DNA of 64,000 nt from JAUIKM01 sp964445695 (GTDB taxonomy: Bacteria; Bacteroidota; Ignavibacteria; Kapaibacteriales; UBA7675). The first letter of the stretch is position 1; each line of letters begins with the position of its first letter. The translations under genes and the position numbers were made by a program. This document shows positions 1 through 8,687 of the stretch, piece by piece. The DNA is taken from the NCBI GenBank assembly GCA_964445695.1, contig CAYULF010000006.1, positions 124,001 through 188,000 of the forward strand, in the 5' to 3' direction. Under the pieces are notes generated by a model that saw nothing but the letters and a program-made list of their open reading frames with translations, did not search any database and had not been told where the DNA came from.

Positions 1-255
1 GTGAGTAGTCGTGCCGTCATCCGCCGCCAGTTCAACGATCCAGGCTCGGCCGGAAGAATCGACCACGCGTCCTTCCGGTGCGTCGAGCGCATCGTCGCGA
101 TCGGGCTGGCGCAGATCCTTTGATCGCGGTTTGATCGGCACTGCGCGCGTGGGAACAAATTCATCATCGACGTCGCGATAGGCGCCGCCTTTACTCCAGC
201 TTTTGGCAGCGCGCCTGGCGCTCCCCTGCTTCATTTTGTAATTGCGTTTGGCCAT
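1..255 (-). CDS. rsgA: Ribosome small-subunit GTPase RsgA, N-terminal part (runs off left edge)
   Basis: An open frame of 85 codons begins at the ATG at 255 and leaves the window without a stop. The first 20 residues are rich in Lys, Arg and Ser (MAKRNYKMKQGSARR), and are followed by an acidic linker and then by a beta-rich stretch reading EGRVVDSSGRAWIVEL. That order, a basic tail then an OB-fold strand beginning G-x-V, matches the start of RsgA (YjeQ), a GTPase that acts in late 30S ribosome maturation. The GTPase domain and zinc site lie outside the window, so this is inferred from a short fragment. It is divergent from recJ. Another OB-fold protein is the alternative. Confidence 0.5.
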   Translation of the reverse strand, partial: MAKRNYKMKQGSARRAAKSWSKGGAYRDVDDEFVPTRAVPIKPRSKDLRQPDRDDALDAPEGRVVDSSGRAWIVELAADDGTTTH

Positions 256-464
256 GTACCTCCGTAGCTGAACCGCGAACCACGGGCCGGCGCAGCCCGA
301 AAAAATTGCTTCTGCGAATAAATGTTCACCTTAGACTTCGGTCCGCTCTGGCTCATGCTTCACGCCCCCCAAATACGCTTTGGCGGACGCGTTTTTCACG
401 CTTGGATTACGAATCGCTTTTGTGTAAATTTAAGGCAATTAGTAACAAACCGAGAGTATTTTCT

Positions 465-2207
465 TTGCAATATCGTTGGATTGTCAACAAGGAACATGAT
501 GATCATACCGTCAAACAGATAGCCGAAGCCGAAAACATCCCAGACAGCATTGCCAGAATCCTCGTGTCGAGAGGCACGTTGACAACTGAAACTGCGCATA
601 GCTTCTTTTACCCTTCCATGGAGGATCTTCACGATCCCTTTCTAATGGATGGAGTCCGCGAAGCGGTTGAGCGCATCGAACGCGCTCAGGAAAGTGGCGA
701 ACTGATCTGGATTTACGGGGACTATGATGTTGACGGTACGACCAGCACGGCACTGCTGCTGCACTACCTTCGCGAATTCGGATGTAATGTCGATTACTTC
801 ATTACCGACCGATTCAGCGAAGGTTATGGTTTAACGCGCAGTGGACTGCTCGAAGCAGCCGACGCCGGTGCGGGTCTGATCATCAGCGTCGACATGGGGA
901 CCACCTCAGTCGACGCCACCCGCTACGCGGGAGAAATCGGCCTCGACGTAATAATTTGCGACCACCACGAACCTTCGGATGAACTACCCGATGTCTATGC
1001 CCTGCTGAACCCGATAAAACCCGGGTGCTCTTACCCTTTTAAAAGCCTCTGTGCCGGCGGTGTGACCTTTAAACTGGTTCAAGCCATGTGCACTTCGCGT
1101 GGCGTGCCCGAGAAAGCGCTCGACTACCTCGACTTTGTCGCGGTGGCGTCAGCGTCCGACATGGTGCCGCTGGTCGGTGAAAACCGCACGATGGTGTATT
1201 TCGGGCTGCAGCGCCTGAACGAAACGCCGCGGCCGGGCTTCAAGGGCATGTTCGAGTGTTCGAATATCGAGGTCGGCACCATTTGTTCTTCGACCATCGT
1301 GTACAATCTCGCGCCGCGCCTGAATGCCGCCGGCCGCCTGGGCGATGCGCGCAAAGCCGTAGAACTGCTGCTCACCGAAAACGACATTCAGGCCTTTCGC
1401 CTTGCGCAGGAGTTGGAGAGTAAAAATCACCAGCGGCGTGTTATCGACGAGAAGATTTTCCACGAGGCCTCGGCCATCGCCGACGATCTGATCAACAAAC
1501 AGAATTATCGTTCTCTGGTCCTGCACGATCCCAACTGGCACGTCGGCGTCATCAACATTGTCGCTTCGCGCCTGGTGGAGAAATTCCACAAACCGACGAT
1601 CATGTTGACCACCGTGGACAATGTGACGAAGGGCTCGGCGCGCAGCATCAAAAACTTCGACATTCACCAGGCGCTGCATCGATGCAGCCATTTGCTCAAG
1701 CAGTTCGGCGGGCACAAGTACGCCGCCGGGCTATCGCTGGACGCGTCGAATGTCCCCGAGCTGCGCGATCTGTTTGACGAAGTGGCGCGGACAACCATTA
1801 CCGACGACATGTTGATTCCGGAGCAGCAGATCGACACGGAACTCAACCTGAACGAACTCTCCCCCGCCTTTGTTGAACTGCTGCAGCGCTTCTCTCCCTT
1901 CGGCTATCAGAACTTCAAACCTACTTTTGTCTCGCACAACGTCCACATGGTACGGCGCGCGAAAATCGTGGGCAAAAACCACGTGAAGTTCCGCGTGCGC
2001 CAGGGTAATTTTCTCATCGATGCAATTGGATTTAACCTGGGCGACCGATTGTCCATGTTAAACTCCGGCAAACCGATTTCGATCATTTATACGATCGAGG
2101 AATCAATGCATCGCAATTCAAAACATTTGCAGTTATACGTCAAGGACCTGCGCCCGACGGATTTGATCGACATCCCGGCTCAATCCAACGGCCGCAAGTC
2201 GGCTTAA
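465..2207 (+). CDS. recJ: Single-stranded-DNA-specific exonuclease RecJ
   Basis: RecJ is a 5'-to-3' single-strand DNA exonuclease of recombination and mismatch repair. The protein has the DHH phosphoesterase motifs: YGDYDVDG near residue 83, SVDMGTTS, DHHEPSDE near 166, and LAPRLNAAGR. The DHHA1 motif GGHKYAAG lies near residue 415, followed by the C-terminal OB region. The frame is open from TTG 306, but that extension does not look like RecJ. I place the start at TTG 465, which gives MQYRWIVN, the usual RecJ opening, and 580 residues, the usual family length. A conserved ATG is absent, so the start is uncertain. It is followed by yebC and ruvC on the same strand, a repair and housekeeping cluster. 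Confidence 0.95.
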   Translation: MQYRWIVNKEHDDHTVKQIAEAENIPDSIARILVSRGTLTTETAHSFFYPSMEDLHDPFLMDGVREAVERIERAQESGELIWIYGDYDVDGTTSTALLLHYLREFGCNVDYFITDRFSEGYGLTRSGLLEAADAGAGLIISVDMGTTSVDATRYAGEIGLDVIICDHHEPSDELPDVYALLNPIKPGCSYPFKSLCAGGVTFKLVQAMCTSRGVPEKALDYLDFVAVASASDMVPLVGENRTMVYFGLQRLNETPRPGFKGMFECSNIEVGTICSSTIVYNLAPRLNAAGRLGDARKAVELLLTENDIQAFRLAQELESKNHQRRVIDEKIFHEASAIADDLINKQNYRSLVLHDPNWHVGVINIVASRLVEKFHKPTIMLTTVDNVTKGSARSIKNFDIHQALHRCSHLLKQFGGHKYAAGLSLDASNVPELRDLFDEVARTTITDDMLIPEQQIDTELNLNELSPAFVELLQRFSPFGYQNFKPTFVSHNVHMVRRAKIVGKNHVKFRVRQGNFLIDAIGFNLGDRLSMLNSGKPISIIYTIEESMHRNSKHLQLYVKDLRPTDLIDIPAQSNGRKSA

Positions 2208-2242
2208 TTCAGCTAACGACTTATCAATCGTGGAATCGAGAG

Positions 2243-3001
2243 ATGGCAGGACATAGTAAGTGGGCCAACATTAAACACCGCAAGGCGGCCGCTGACGCTA
2301 AAAAAGGCAAAGTCTTTACGCGCGTCAGCAAGGAGTTGACAATTGCCGCGCGCCAGGGCGGCGGCGATCCGTCGGCCAACCCGCGCCTGCGCCTTGCAAT
2401 GCAAAGCGCCCGCGCAGCCAACATGGCAAACGACAAAATCCAGAAAGCAATTCAAAAAGGCACCGGCGAAATCGACGGCGTCAACTACGAAGAATATACG
2501 TACGAAGGTTACGCTCCCTGCGGAGTTGCCATTATCGTGGAAACCGTAACCGACAACAAGAACCGTACGGTAGCCGATGTGCGCCATTTGTTTAACAAAT
2601 ACGGCGGCAGCATGGGCGAGACAAATTCGGTAGCATGGAATTTTGAACGCAAAGGCGTGATCAATATATCCACAGCGAATTTCAGCGAAGACGACATGCT
2701 GGAACACGTGCTGGAATCCGGTGCGGAAGATATGTCGCCGACGGACGGCGGCTACGTCGTGTACACGCCGCTCGAAAACTTCGGCCAGGCACAGGAATAC
2801 TTTGAAAAGCTGGACGGCGCGGAAATCGGCGAAGCCAAAACCGAGTTCGTGGCCAATACGATGGCCAACATCGACAGCGCTTCCGACGCCCGACGCGTCA
2901 TGAAGTTTCTTGAAGCGTTTGAAGACTGCGACGACGTGCAGAACATCTATTCCAACTTTGAGATTTCCGACGACGTGGCGGCCGAACTGGAAAACGATTA
3001 A
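2243..3001 (+). CDS. yebC: YebC/PmpR family transcriptional/translation regulator
   Basis: The 252-residue protein opens with MAGHSKWANIKHRKAAADA, the family signature, and keeps the GTGEIDGVNYEEYTYEGYAP and NKNRTVADVRHLF stretches. It is full length for the family (about 240-250). YebC-family proteins were described as DNA-binding regulators, and some members are now known to relieve ribosome stalling; which applies here cannot be read from sequence. It starts 35 bases after recJ and lies 74 bases before ruvC. The yebC-ruvC neighbourhood is conserved in many bacteria. The acidic C-terminus (DDVAAELEND) is typical. Confidence 0.95.
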   Translation: MAGHSKWANIKHRKAAADAKKGKVFTRVSKELTIAARQGGGDPSANPRLRLAMQSARAANMANDKIQKAIQKGTGEIDGVNYEEYTYEGYAPCGVAIIVETVTDNKNRTVADVRHLFNKYGGSMGETNSVAWNFERKGVINISTANFSEDDMLEHVLESGAEDMSPTDGGYVVYTPLENFGQAQEYFEKLDGAEIGEAKTEFVANTMANIDSASDARRVMKFLEAFEDCDDVQNIYSNFEISDDVAAELEND

Positions 3002-3010
3002 CAAGCGCCG

Positions 3011-3051
3011 GCCGGCAACGCATCAGCATTTACACGAGTGCGCTTGCCGGC
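3011..3051. other. Intergenic hairpin between yebC and ruvC
   Basis: An inverted repeat with arms GCCGGCAA (3011-3018) and TTGCCGGC (3044-3051) encloses about 25 bases, with extra GC/GC pairing inside. No T-run follows on the + strand, so it is not a classical Rho-independent terminator. It may be an mRNA processing or stability hairpin between two co-directional genes. Function is inferred only. Confidence 0.35.
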
Positions 3052-3075
3052 TGAAGCAAAAAAGGCGGTTAAACT

Positions 3076-3636
3076 ATGCGCGTCATTGGTGTGGACCCCG
3101 GCAGCGTCATCTGCGGATACGGGGTTGTTGAGCGCACAGGTAAACGCTACCAGTTGATTGAATACGGAGTCATCAAAGCCAAGGCAGCCGGTGAGGCGCT
3201 TCCCCTGCGTTGCCGCATGATCTACACTCGACTGCAACAGGTTATCGAACGCTCTTTGCCCGATGAGATGGCGCTCGAAAGTCTGTTCTACGCCAAAAAT
3301 GTCGCGTCGGTCATTAAACTTTCGCACGCCCGCGGCGCTGCCATGCTGAGCGGCGCCATGCGTGAAATCCCGGTGATTGAGTATTCGCCTAAAGAAGTCA
3401 AACGCGCCGTTACTGGGCGCGGCGGCGCGGACAAAAAGCAGGTCCAGTTTATGGTGCGCGACATGCTGGGCATCGAAGAAACACACGAGTTTTACGATGC
3501 GACCGACGCACTGGCCGTGGCGATCTGCCACTTAAACAAAGTTCATTCCCCGCTCGGACGACCGCGATCATGGAAACAGTTTATCGAAGAACACCCCGAT
3601 CGGATTGTCGGATCCAAACCGCGCAAAAACAGTTAA
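3076..3636 (+). CDS. ruvC: Crossover junction endodeoxyribonuclease RuvC
   Basis: RuvC is the Holliday-junction resolvase that works as a dimer with RuvAB. The 186-residue protein has the RNase-H-like fold signature MRVIGVDPGS with catalytic Asp7. Further expected acidic ligands are Glu68 in ALESLFYAKN, and Asp141 and Asp144 in YDATDALAVAICH. The length is normal to slightly long (E. coli 173), because of a basic C-terminal tail (VGSKPRKNS). The ATG at 3076 follows a purine-rich AAAGGCGG. ruvA and ruvB are not in the window. The 3' end overlaps the possible start of the next frame at 3570. Confidence 0.95.
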   Translation: MRVIGVDPGSVICGYGVVERTGKRYQLIEYGVIKAKAAGEALPLRCRMIYTRLQQVIERSLPDEMALESLFYAKNVASVIKLSHARGAAMLSGAMREIPVIEYSPKEVKRAVTGRGGADKKQVQFMVRDMLGIEETHEFYDATDALAVAICHLNKVHSPLGRPRSWKQFIEEHPDRIVGSKPRKNS

Positions 3637-4592
3637 TTCAGCACCGCCCGGCAACAAGCCGACTTCCTGCTCTTCTCCTTACCGTTCTGGTCGCTGTCGG
3701 AGTTTATTTTCCGCCGGCACTGCATGCCGACGACGACGCCTTGCCCGGACCACAACTATTCAACCTGAATAAAGTCTCGCGGGATGCGGGGCTCGTGCTG
3801 ACGTATCGCATAACCGGGGAAACGCTGACCGACGCTCACGGCGAACTCGACTTTGAATTCGTCAGCTACGATATTGACCTGCATTTTATCTCCGGCGACT
3901 CATTCGGCGACATGTACGACTTCAGGCTGTACAACTGGAAACAAACGGCGCCGGCGGACGCAAATCTTGTTAACTCGGTCGGAGTGGTTGAAATACTGGG
4001 AGATCGCTGCACGCTGCTGGAATCCTATCCGCAGGCTGAAGGACTGGAGGGATTTGCGCTTGGCGACAGCGTTGAACACCCGCATCCTTTTCTGCTGGAC
4101 AAGGCCGTCTCACTTTTTCACTTTGTGTCTTATGGCGACAGCAGTATGATAGTCGGCTCAACGGTAGTCACTCACGACAACTACGGCAGTAACGACGAAG
4201 AATACGAGGATAACGACGAGGTGGAAATCATCACCGGAAAGAGTGAAACAATGAGATGCTCGTCCGAAAAAGCGGTGGAAGTGGCTTGGATTAACGGCAC
4301 AAAATTTCTGTTGCCGGCCAAAGTCTTTTCGCGCAACAGCGCAAGTACCAGCGCGCACGACAATGACCTGGACTATTTTGTTTCCAGATCGATAGACAAT
4401 GAGATGATAGATGAAGTTCTCACCTGGAGTTTTCGTGCCGATCTGATGTTGGCGTACGAAATGGAGCGACGCAGCGACAGGACCTTCACCCTGGAGGGAC
4501 AGCTGACGCGCCTGCGCGGCACGGAGGAACAGCAGAAACTAAAGATAGAATTTGTGCGGGCGCGTCGTTTTATCTCCAGTAATGATAATTAA
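3570..4592 (+). CDS. Secreted protein of unknown function
   Basis: The 340-residue frame has a hydrophobic signal-like segment (LPALLLTVLVAVGVYF) ending near ALHADDD, so the product is probably exported. I see no recognised enzyme motif. The mature part is acidic, beta-rich in appearance, and has an E/D-rich loop near the middle (residues about 205-215). The only ATG is at 3570, inside ruvC in another frame, giving a 67-base overlap and an unusually long 33-residue n-region. A non-ATG start nearer 3636 (for example ATT) would give a more normal signal peptide. The 3' end overlaps the end of ispH on the other strand by four bases. The gene may be co-transcribed with ruvC. Confidence 0.75.
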   Translation: METVYRRTPRSDCRIQTAQKQLIQHRPATSRLPALLLTVLVAVGVYFPPALHADDDALPGPQLFNLNKVSRDAGLVLTYRITGETLTDAHGELDFEFVSYDIDLHFISGDSFGDMYDFRLYNWKQTAPADANLVNSVGVVEILGDRCTLLESYPQAEGLEGFALGDSVEHPHPFLLDKAVSLFHFVSYGDSSMIVGSTVVTHDNYGSNDEEYEDNDEVEIITGKSETMRCSSEKAVEVAWINGTKFLLPAKVFSRNSASTSAHDNDLDYFVSRSIDNEMIDEVLTWSFRADLMLAYEMERRSDRTFTLEGQLTRLRGTEEQQKLKIEFVRARRFISSNDN

Positions 4593-5494
4593 ACAGCTTG
4601 CAGGTTAAAGCGCGCTTCAATGGAGTCGCGTACGTTCTGCATCAGCCAGTGAGGCGTGCTGGTAGCTCCCGAAATCCCCACTTTTGTTGCGCCGTTAAAC
4701 CACTCGTCCTGCATCTCCTCAATGTCTTCAATAAAGTGCGTGCGCGGATTGGCGTCTTTTGCGACGTTAAACAGAACTTTGCCGTTTGACGATTCACGGC
4801 CGGCCACAAAAATTATCACGTCGTTGTCGGCGGCGTAGGCGGCCAGTTTGTCTTCGCGGCCCGAAACCTGGCCGCAGATCGTGTCCTTGGCGTGAAATTC
4901 CAGCGCAATATTTTCGTGCGAGTCCACCACCAACTCGTTGATGCGTTGTTTAAGTGCGTCGCGCACGGCCAGAAAGGTCGGACGGTCCATCGTGGTTTGT
5001 GAAAACAGCACGGTCGGACGGTCCAGATCAACCTGCGTCATGGCATCCTCGACGGTCTTGACCACGATGCATTCATCATTGCAGACGCCGCGCACGCCTT
5101 TCACCTCTGCGTGATCGCGCTTGCCGAAAACCACCACCTGAAAGTCGTCATTGTAAAATTTGCGGACGCGTTCCTGTAATTTGGTGACCACCGGACATGT
5201 CGCGTCAATGAGTTCCACCCCTGCCTTAAACGCCTGGCGATACGTTGCGGGCGGCTCGCCGTGCGCGCGAATCAAAATGCGGCCATTGCTGCCGGCCAGC
5301 CCCTCAATGTCGTCGTGAGTAATCGTCTGCAGTCCTTTATTGCGCAGGCGCTCAATTTCGCGCGGGTTGTGGATAATGTTTCCGAGCACATAGAGTGGGC
5401 GGCCGCTGCCGTCGGCGAGATACTGTTCGGCTATCTGCACGGTGCGCACGACGCCCCAGCAGAATCCGGAGGTGGGATCAATAGAGACTTGCAT
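4589..5494 (-). CDS. ispH: 4-hydroxy-3-methylbut-2-enyl diphosphate reductase
   Basis: IspH (LytB) performs the last step of the MEP isoprenoid pathway, reducing HMBPP to IPP and DMAPP with a [4Fe-4S] cluster. The 301-residue protein has the three cluster cysteines in the expected places: Cys12 in GFCWGV, Cys100 in DATCPVV and Cys207 in DTICGQV. Substrate-binding stretches RAHGEPP and SGATSTPHWL are also present. The ATG at 5494 follows AAAGGG. It is the last gene of a leftward group, and its stop overlaps the stop of the convergent secreted-protein gene. No cysteine is missing, so it should be active. Confidence 0.97.
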   Translation of the reverse strand: MQVSIDPTSGFCWGVVRTVQIAEQYLADGSGRPLYVLGNIIHNPREIERLRNKGLQTITHDDIEGLAGSNGRILIRAHGEPPATYRQAFKAGVELIDATCPVVTKLQERVRKFYNDDFQVVVFGKRDHAEVKGVRGVCNDECIVVKTVEDAMTQVDLDRPTVLFSQTTMDRPTFLAVRDALKQRINELVVDSHENIALEFHAKDTICGQVSGREDKLAAYAADNDVIIFVAGRESSNGKVLFNVAKDANPRTHFIEDIEEMQDEWFNGATKVGISGATSTPHWLMQNVRDSIEARFNLQAV

Positions 5495-5645
5495 ATCGGC
5501 CCTTTACATTACTGGACGCTTCCCCGCCATCGACGCCGGCTGAACGGCAATATTTTTCACGTCGGCAGGCGTCAGACGCAGGCAGGGCTTCCGCGGCGAC
5601 TGACCGGGTGTTTTTGGCTGGTGAGCGGGATTGGGAGATGACCAT

Positions 5646-5708
5646 TACGTAAAACTACGTATGAGCTGTGAGCCCTAAGGGCTCACAGCTCATACGTAGT
5701 TTTACGTA
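5646..5708. repeat. 63-bp perfect palindrome, copy 1 (31-base arms, one-base centre)
   Basis: The left arm 5646-5676 reads TACGTAAAACTACGTAT, then GAGCTGTGAGCCCT with a shared junction base pattern; the right arm 5678-5708 is its exact reverse complement, and only A5677 is unpaired. It lies three bases beyond the stop of cmk and upstream of ispH. Related copies lie at 10417-10462, 22451-22513 and 27670-27732, each just 3' of a gene. Likely roles are a bidirectional terminator, mRNA 3'-end protection, or a REP-like element. Confidence 0.95.
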
Positions 5709-5711
5709 GCA

Positions 5712-6392
5712 CTATCGATTCTCAGCCCCCATTCTCCTACGCACAATCTCCAGCACCCGCCTGTTTTGCTCGGCAATCCCCAACCCCGATGTGTCAAGAT
5801 CGACGGCGTCGTCGGCGCGTTTGAGCGGCGCAATTTCGCGGCCGGCGTCACGGGCGTCGCGCTCGCGGATCTGCGCTAGTACAAGGTCAAAGTCGGCGGC
5901 CTGGCCGCGGCTTTGCAGCTCAGCAACGCGGCGGCGGGCGCGTTCGGCGGCATCGGCGGTCATGAAGATTTTCACATCTGCGGCGGGAAACACATTGGTG
6001 CCAATGTCGCGGCCGTCCATCACAACCGCGCCGGCCCGACCTATTTCGCGCTGGCGCTTGGTCAGCGCAGCGCGCACGCTGGGCAGCGCCGCAACGGCCG
6101 AGGCCATTTCGGCTACTTCCTGTGTTCTGATGGCGTCCGACACATCTTCACCATTGAGCATCGTGCGCTGGTCATAACCACTTCGCTCCAGGTCGATTGT
6201 CATGTCGCTCAGGAGTCTCGAAACCTGTACATCATCAACTTCACATCCGGCGCGCAGAACGGCCAGCCCGACGGCGCGATACATTGCGCCTGTATCGATA
6301 TACAGGTAGTTTAACTCACGCGCTACGGCGCGCGCCGTTGTACTTTTGCCCGACCCCGCCGGTCCATCGATTGCGATAATTAACTTTTGCAT
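5712..6392 (-). CDS. cmk: Cytidylate kinase
   Basis: Cmk phosphorylates CMP and dCMP using ATP. The 226-residue protein begins MQKLIIAIDGPAGSGKST, with the P-loop at residues 10-18. It continues with YIDTGAMYR, the family motif for substrate binding, then VVMDGRDIGTNVFP and the ADAAERARRR lid region. Length is normal. It lies about 55 bases downstream of the HAD phosphatase gene and is read leftward with it. The palindromic repeat immediately after its stop may end the transcript. Confidence 0.97.
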   Translation of the reverse strand: MQKLIIAIDGPAGSGKSTTARAVARELNYLYIDTGAMYRAVGLAVLRAGCEVDDVQVSRLLSDMTIDLERSGYDQRTMLNGEDVSDAIRTQEVAEMASAVAALPSVRAALTKRQREIGRAGAVVMDGRDIGTNVFPAADVKIFMTADAAERARRRVAELQSRGQAADFDLVLAQIRERDARDAGREIAPLKRADDAVDLDTSGLGIAEQNRRVLEIVRRRMGAENR

Positions 6393-6446
6393 GGCAACCC
6401 GCTGACAAACAAGAATGGAATTTTTCAGGGAAGTTTAGAGGAAATG

Positions 6447-7145
6447 TTAAAGCAGACGCAGCAGCTGTTCGGCCGTATCGGCTGCGCTCAGATCGTTGAA
6501 CAAAGCGTCGGGAGCGTGTCGTCCCAGTTCCTCGGCATTGAATCTTCCCGTAGCTACGGCCGCCGCTTTCATGCCGCCGGCCCGCGCACATTCAATGTCG
6601 CGATGTGTGTCCCCGATTATTAACGACCGCTCCGGCCTGAAGTCGATGCCCGGATGCAAGTCACGCGCGCGGTTAAGTGCAATCGGCGGCAACTCGTTGC
6701 GCAGGTGATGATCCGAACCGAAGGCGCCGAAGTGGAAAAACACGTCGAGCGCGTGCGGCCGCAATTTGGCAAAACCGGCGCCTTCCATATTGCCGGTTAA
6801 CAGACCGAGAGAAATTTTGCGCTCAGCGCTGAGAATGTTTAACACCTCCTGCACGCCTGGCAAAACCTGAACGGTGTCGGGGCGGCATTCGGCCGCCTGT
6901 ACCGCCTCCACCCTTTCGCGAATCTCAACAGCGCGGCTAAAGACTTCATCGCGTGCGACGTCGAATCTGGCGGCAATCTCCAGAAAAATCCACAGGTCGG
7001 TTTTACCGCTGCAATCGTGCGTGAAATCGGCCGGAATATCAACGCCGAACATATCCGCAAAAACGCCGAAGACCGCCGGAGCGCCGAAGCCGCGCCGCAT
7101 GCGAATCAATGTGCCGTCGATATCAAACAGGAGCAATCGCTGCAT
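6447..7145 (-). CDS. HAD-superfamily hydrolase (phosphoglycolate-phosphatase-like)
   Basis: The 232-residue protein starts MQRLLLFDIDGTLIR, with the nucleophile Asp8 and acid/base Asp10 of the HAD family. Motif II is GLLTGN and motifs III/IV appear as the Lys/Arg region followed by SLIIGDTHRDIECARAGG. A helical cap lies between motif I and motif II. This pattern is typical of Gph-type small phosphatases such as phosphoglycolate or pyrophosphate phosphatases; the substrate cannot be assigned. It sits between ychF and cmk in a leftward run with short gaps. Confidence 0.88.
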   Translation of the reverse strand: MQRLLLFDIDGTLIRMRRGFGAPAVFGVFADMFGVDIPADFTHDCSGKTDLWIFLEIAARFDVARDEVFSRAVEIRERVEAVQAAECRPDTVQVLPGVQEVLNILSAERKISLGLLTGNMEGAGFAKLRPHALDVFFHFGAFGSDHHLRNELPPIALNRARDLHPGIDFRPERSLIIGDTHRDIECARAGGMKAAAVATGRFNAEELGRHAPDALFNDLSAADTAEQLLRLL

Positions 7146-7181
7146 GGCGTTTCACGTGTTTAACAAGGCGTTAAACTGCAA

Positions 7182-8276
7182 TTAAACATTGAAGCGGAAG
7201 AAAATAATATCGCCGTCCTGAACGACGTATTCTTTTCCTTCCACTTTGTACAGTCCGGCTTCTTTGACGGCGCTCTCGGAACCGAGTCGCATCAGGTCGT
7301 CGAACTTCATTACTTCCGCGCGAATAAAACCGCGCTCAAAATCCGTGTGAATAATCCCGGCCGCCTGCGGTGCTTTGGCGCCCGAGCGAAAAGTCCACGC
7401 TCGCGATTCCTTCGGACCGGATGTGAAGTACGTTTGCAGCCCCAGCAGTTCGTAGCCCTGCTGGATCATGCGGTTAAGTCCGGGCTCCGTCATTCCCATT
7501 TCGCTCAGGAACATCTCGCGATCTTCATCGCCCAATTCAATCAACTGCGACTCAATATCGGCGCAGATAGGCACAAAAGCTGCGCCCTGACTTTCCGCGT
7601 GTTGTTTAACTTTATCGAGCATCGCATTGCCGTCGCGCACGCCGGCTTCATCCGTGTTGGCCACGTACATGACCGGCTTGGCGGTTAACAAATGATACTC
7701 GCTCATAAAAGCTTTTTCTTTGTCGTCGGCTTCGAAGTTTTTGGCGAGTTTGCCGTCGGCCAGAAAAGCACTTAAACGGTCGAGCAGCGCAATTTCTTCT
7801 TTGGCGGCTTTTTCGTTGGCTTTCAGGCGTTTGGAAACGGTTTCCTTGCGCTTTTCAACCGTATCGAGGTCACGCAGAATCAACTCGGTTTCAATCACTT
7901 CGATGTCGCGCAGCGGGTCGACGTCGCCATGCACGTGGATGACGTTGTCGTTCTGAAAACAGCGCACCACGTGGGCAATCGCCTGCACGTTGCGGATATT
8001 GGCCAGGAACTGGTTGCCGAGTCCTTCCCCCTGCGCCGCACCTTTAACGAGGCCGGCGATATCGACGAATTCCATGGTCGTGGGAACCACTTTAAGGGAC
8101 TGCGCAATCTCCGAGATTTTATCCAGGCGCGGATCCGGCACGTTGACGATGCCGACATTGGGATCGATGGTGCAAAAGGGATAATTCGACGCTTCGACGC
8201 CGCTTTCGGTCAGCGCATTAAAAAGGGTGCTTTTCCCCACATTCGGCAGCCCGACGATACCACACGAAAAACCCAT
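7182..8276 (-). CDS. ychF: Ribosome-binding ATPase YchF (OLA1 family)
   Basis: YchF is an Obg-related P-loop protein that prefers ATP and binds ribosomes. The 364-residue protein has GLPNVGKST at residues 9-17, the switch region DIAGLVKGAAQGEGLGNQFL, a coiled-coil insertion around 130-165, and the C-terminal TGS domain ending with VQDGDIIFFRFNV. Length is standard. The ATG at 8276 is the first gene of a leftward series (ychF, HAD, cmk). Three TTAAAC/GTTTAA motifs are packed between 7158 and 7187 around its stop. Confidence 0.97.
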   Translation of the reverse strand: MGFSCGIVGLPNVGKSTLFNALTESGVEASNYPFCTIDPNVGIVNVPDPRLDKISEIAQSLKVVPTTMEFVDIAGLVKGAAQGEGLGNQFLANIRNVQAIAHVVRCFQNDNVIHVHGDVDPLRDIEVIETELILRDLDTVEKRKETVSKRLKANEKAAKEEIALLDRLSAFLADGKLAKNFEADDKEKAFMSEYHLLTAKPVMYVANTDEAGVRDGNAMLDKVKQHAESQGAAFVPICADIESQLIELGDEDREMFLSEMGMTEPGLNRMIQQGYELLGLQTYFTSGPKESRAWTFRSGAKAPQAAGIIHTDFERGFIRAEVMKFDDLMRLGSESAVKEAGLYKVEGKEYVVQDGDIIFFRFNV

Positions 8277-8687
8277 GATTCAACCCGTACCAGATATATT
8301 TTCGGAGAAAATGTTCGTATTGACGCCGCCGGCAGCTGCTGACGGCTGATATGACAAACTTTCAAATTACGATTATTCGCGGGGGTGTGCAAAGCTTATA
8401 CGTTCCTGCCTGAGTGCTTCGCCCCTGTCGCCTTCGGCTTGGTGGCTTGCTTTTTGCTTTTGTTTGTCAGCGGGGTTGGGAATTGAGAAACCTTGGAGAA
8501 GCGCACAACTTTCATATTTCTGTACGTGACAATTCAAATCATTTTCTTGGTTTATTACGAAGATACAACTATCATTGACCAATCTTATTAAGTCTCTCTC
8601 TGTAAATGTTCTATCCTAATTGTAGCAATTATTATGCGTGACCGTTGCAGGTGAGACCGACTTCAAACAAACCTACTCGATTTCACA
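8277..8687. other. Intergenic stretch between divergent ychF and the AT-rich cassette
   Basis: No coding frame is convincing here. The left part should hold the ychF promoter. Composition drops sharply in GC from about 8500 onward, marking the edge of the AT-rich cassette. The stretch contains a dispersed repeat (8411-8469) and the sequence TGTTTGTCAGCGGGGTTG (8461-8478) that resembles one found beyond the cassette's other end. Confidence 0.6.
8411..8469 (-). repeat. Dispersed intergenic repeat, copy 1
   Basis: Read on the minus strand it contains TGACAAACAAAAGC, AAAAAGCAAGCCACCAAGC, a 13-base insert, then GGCGAAGCACTCA. A second copy at 42559-42603 on the plus strand matches at about 41 of 46 aligned bases but lacks the 13-base insert. 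Both copies are outside genes. Confidence 0.6.
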
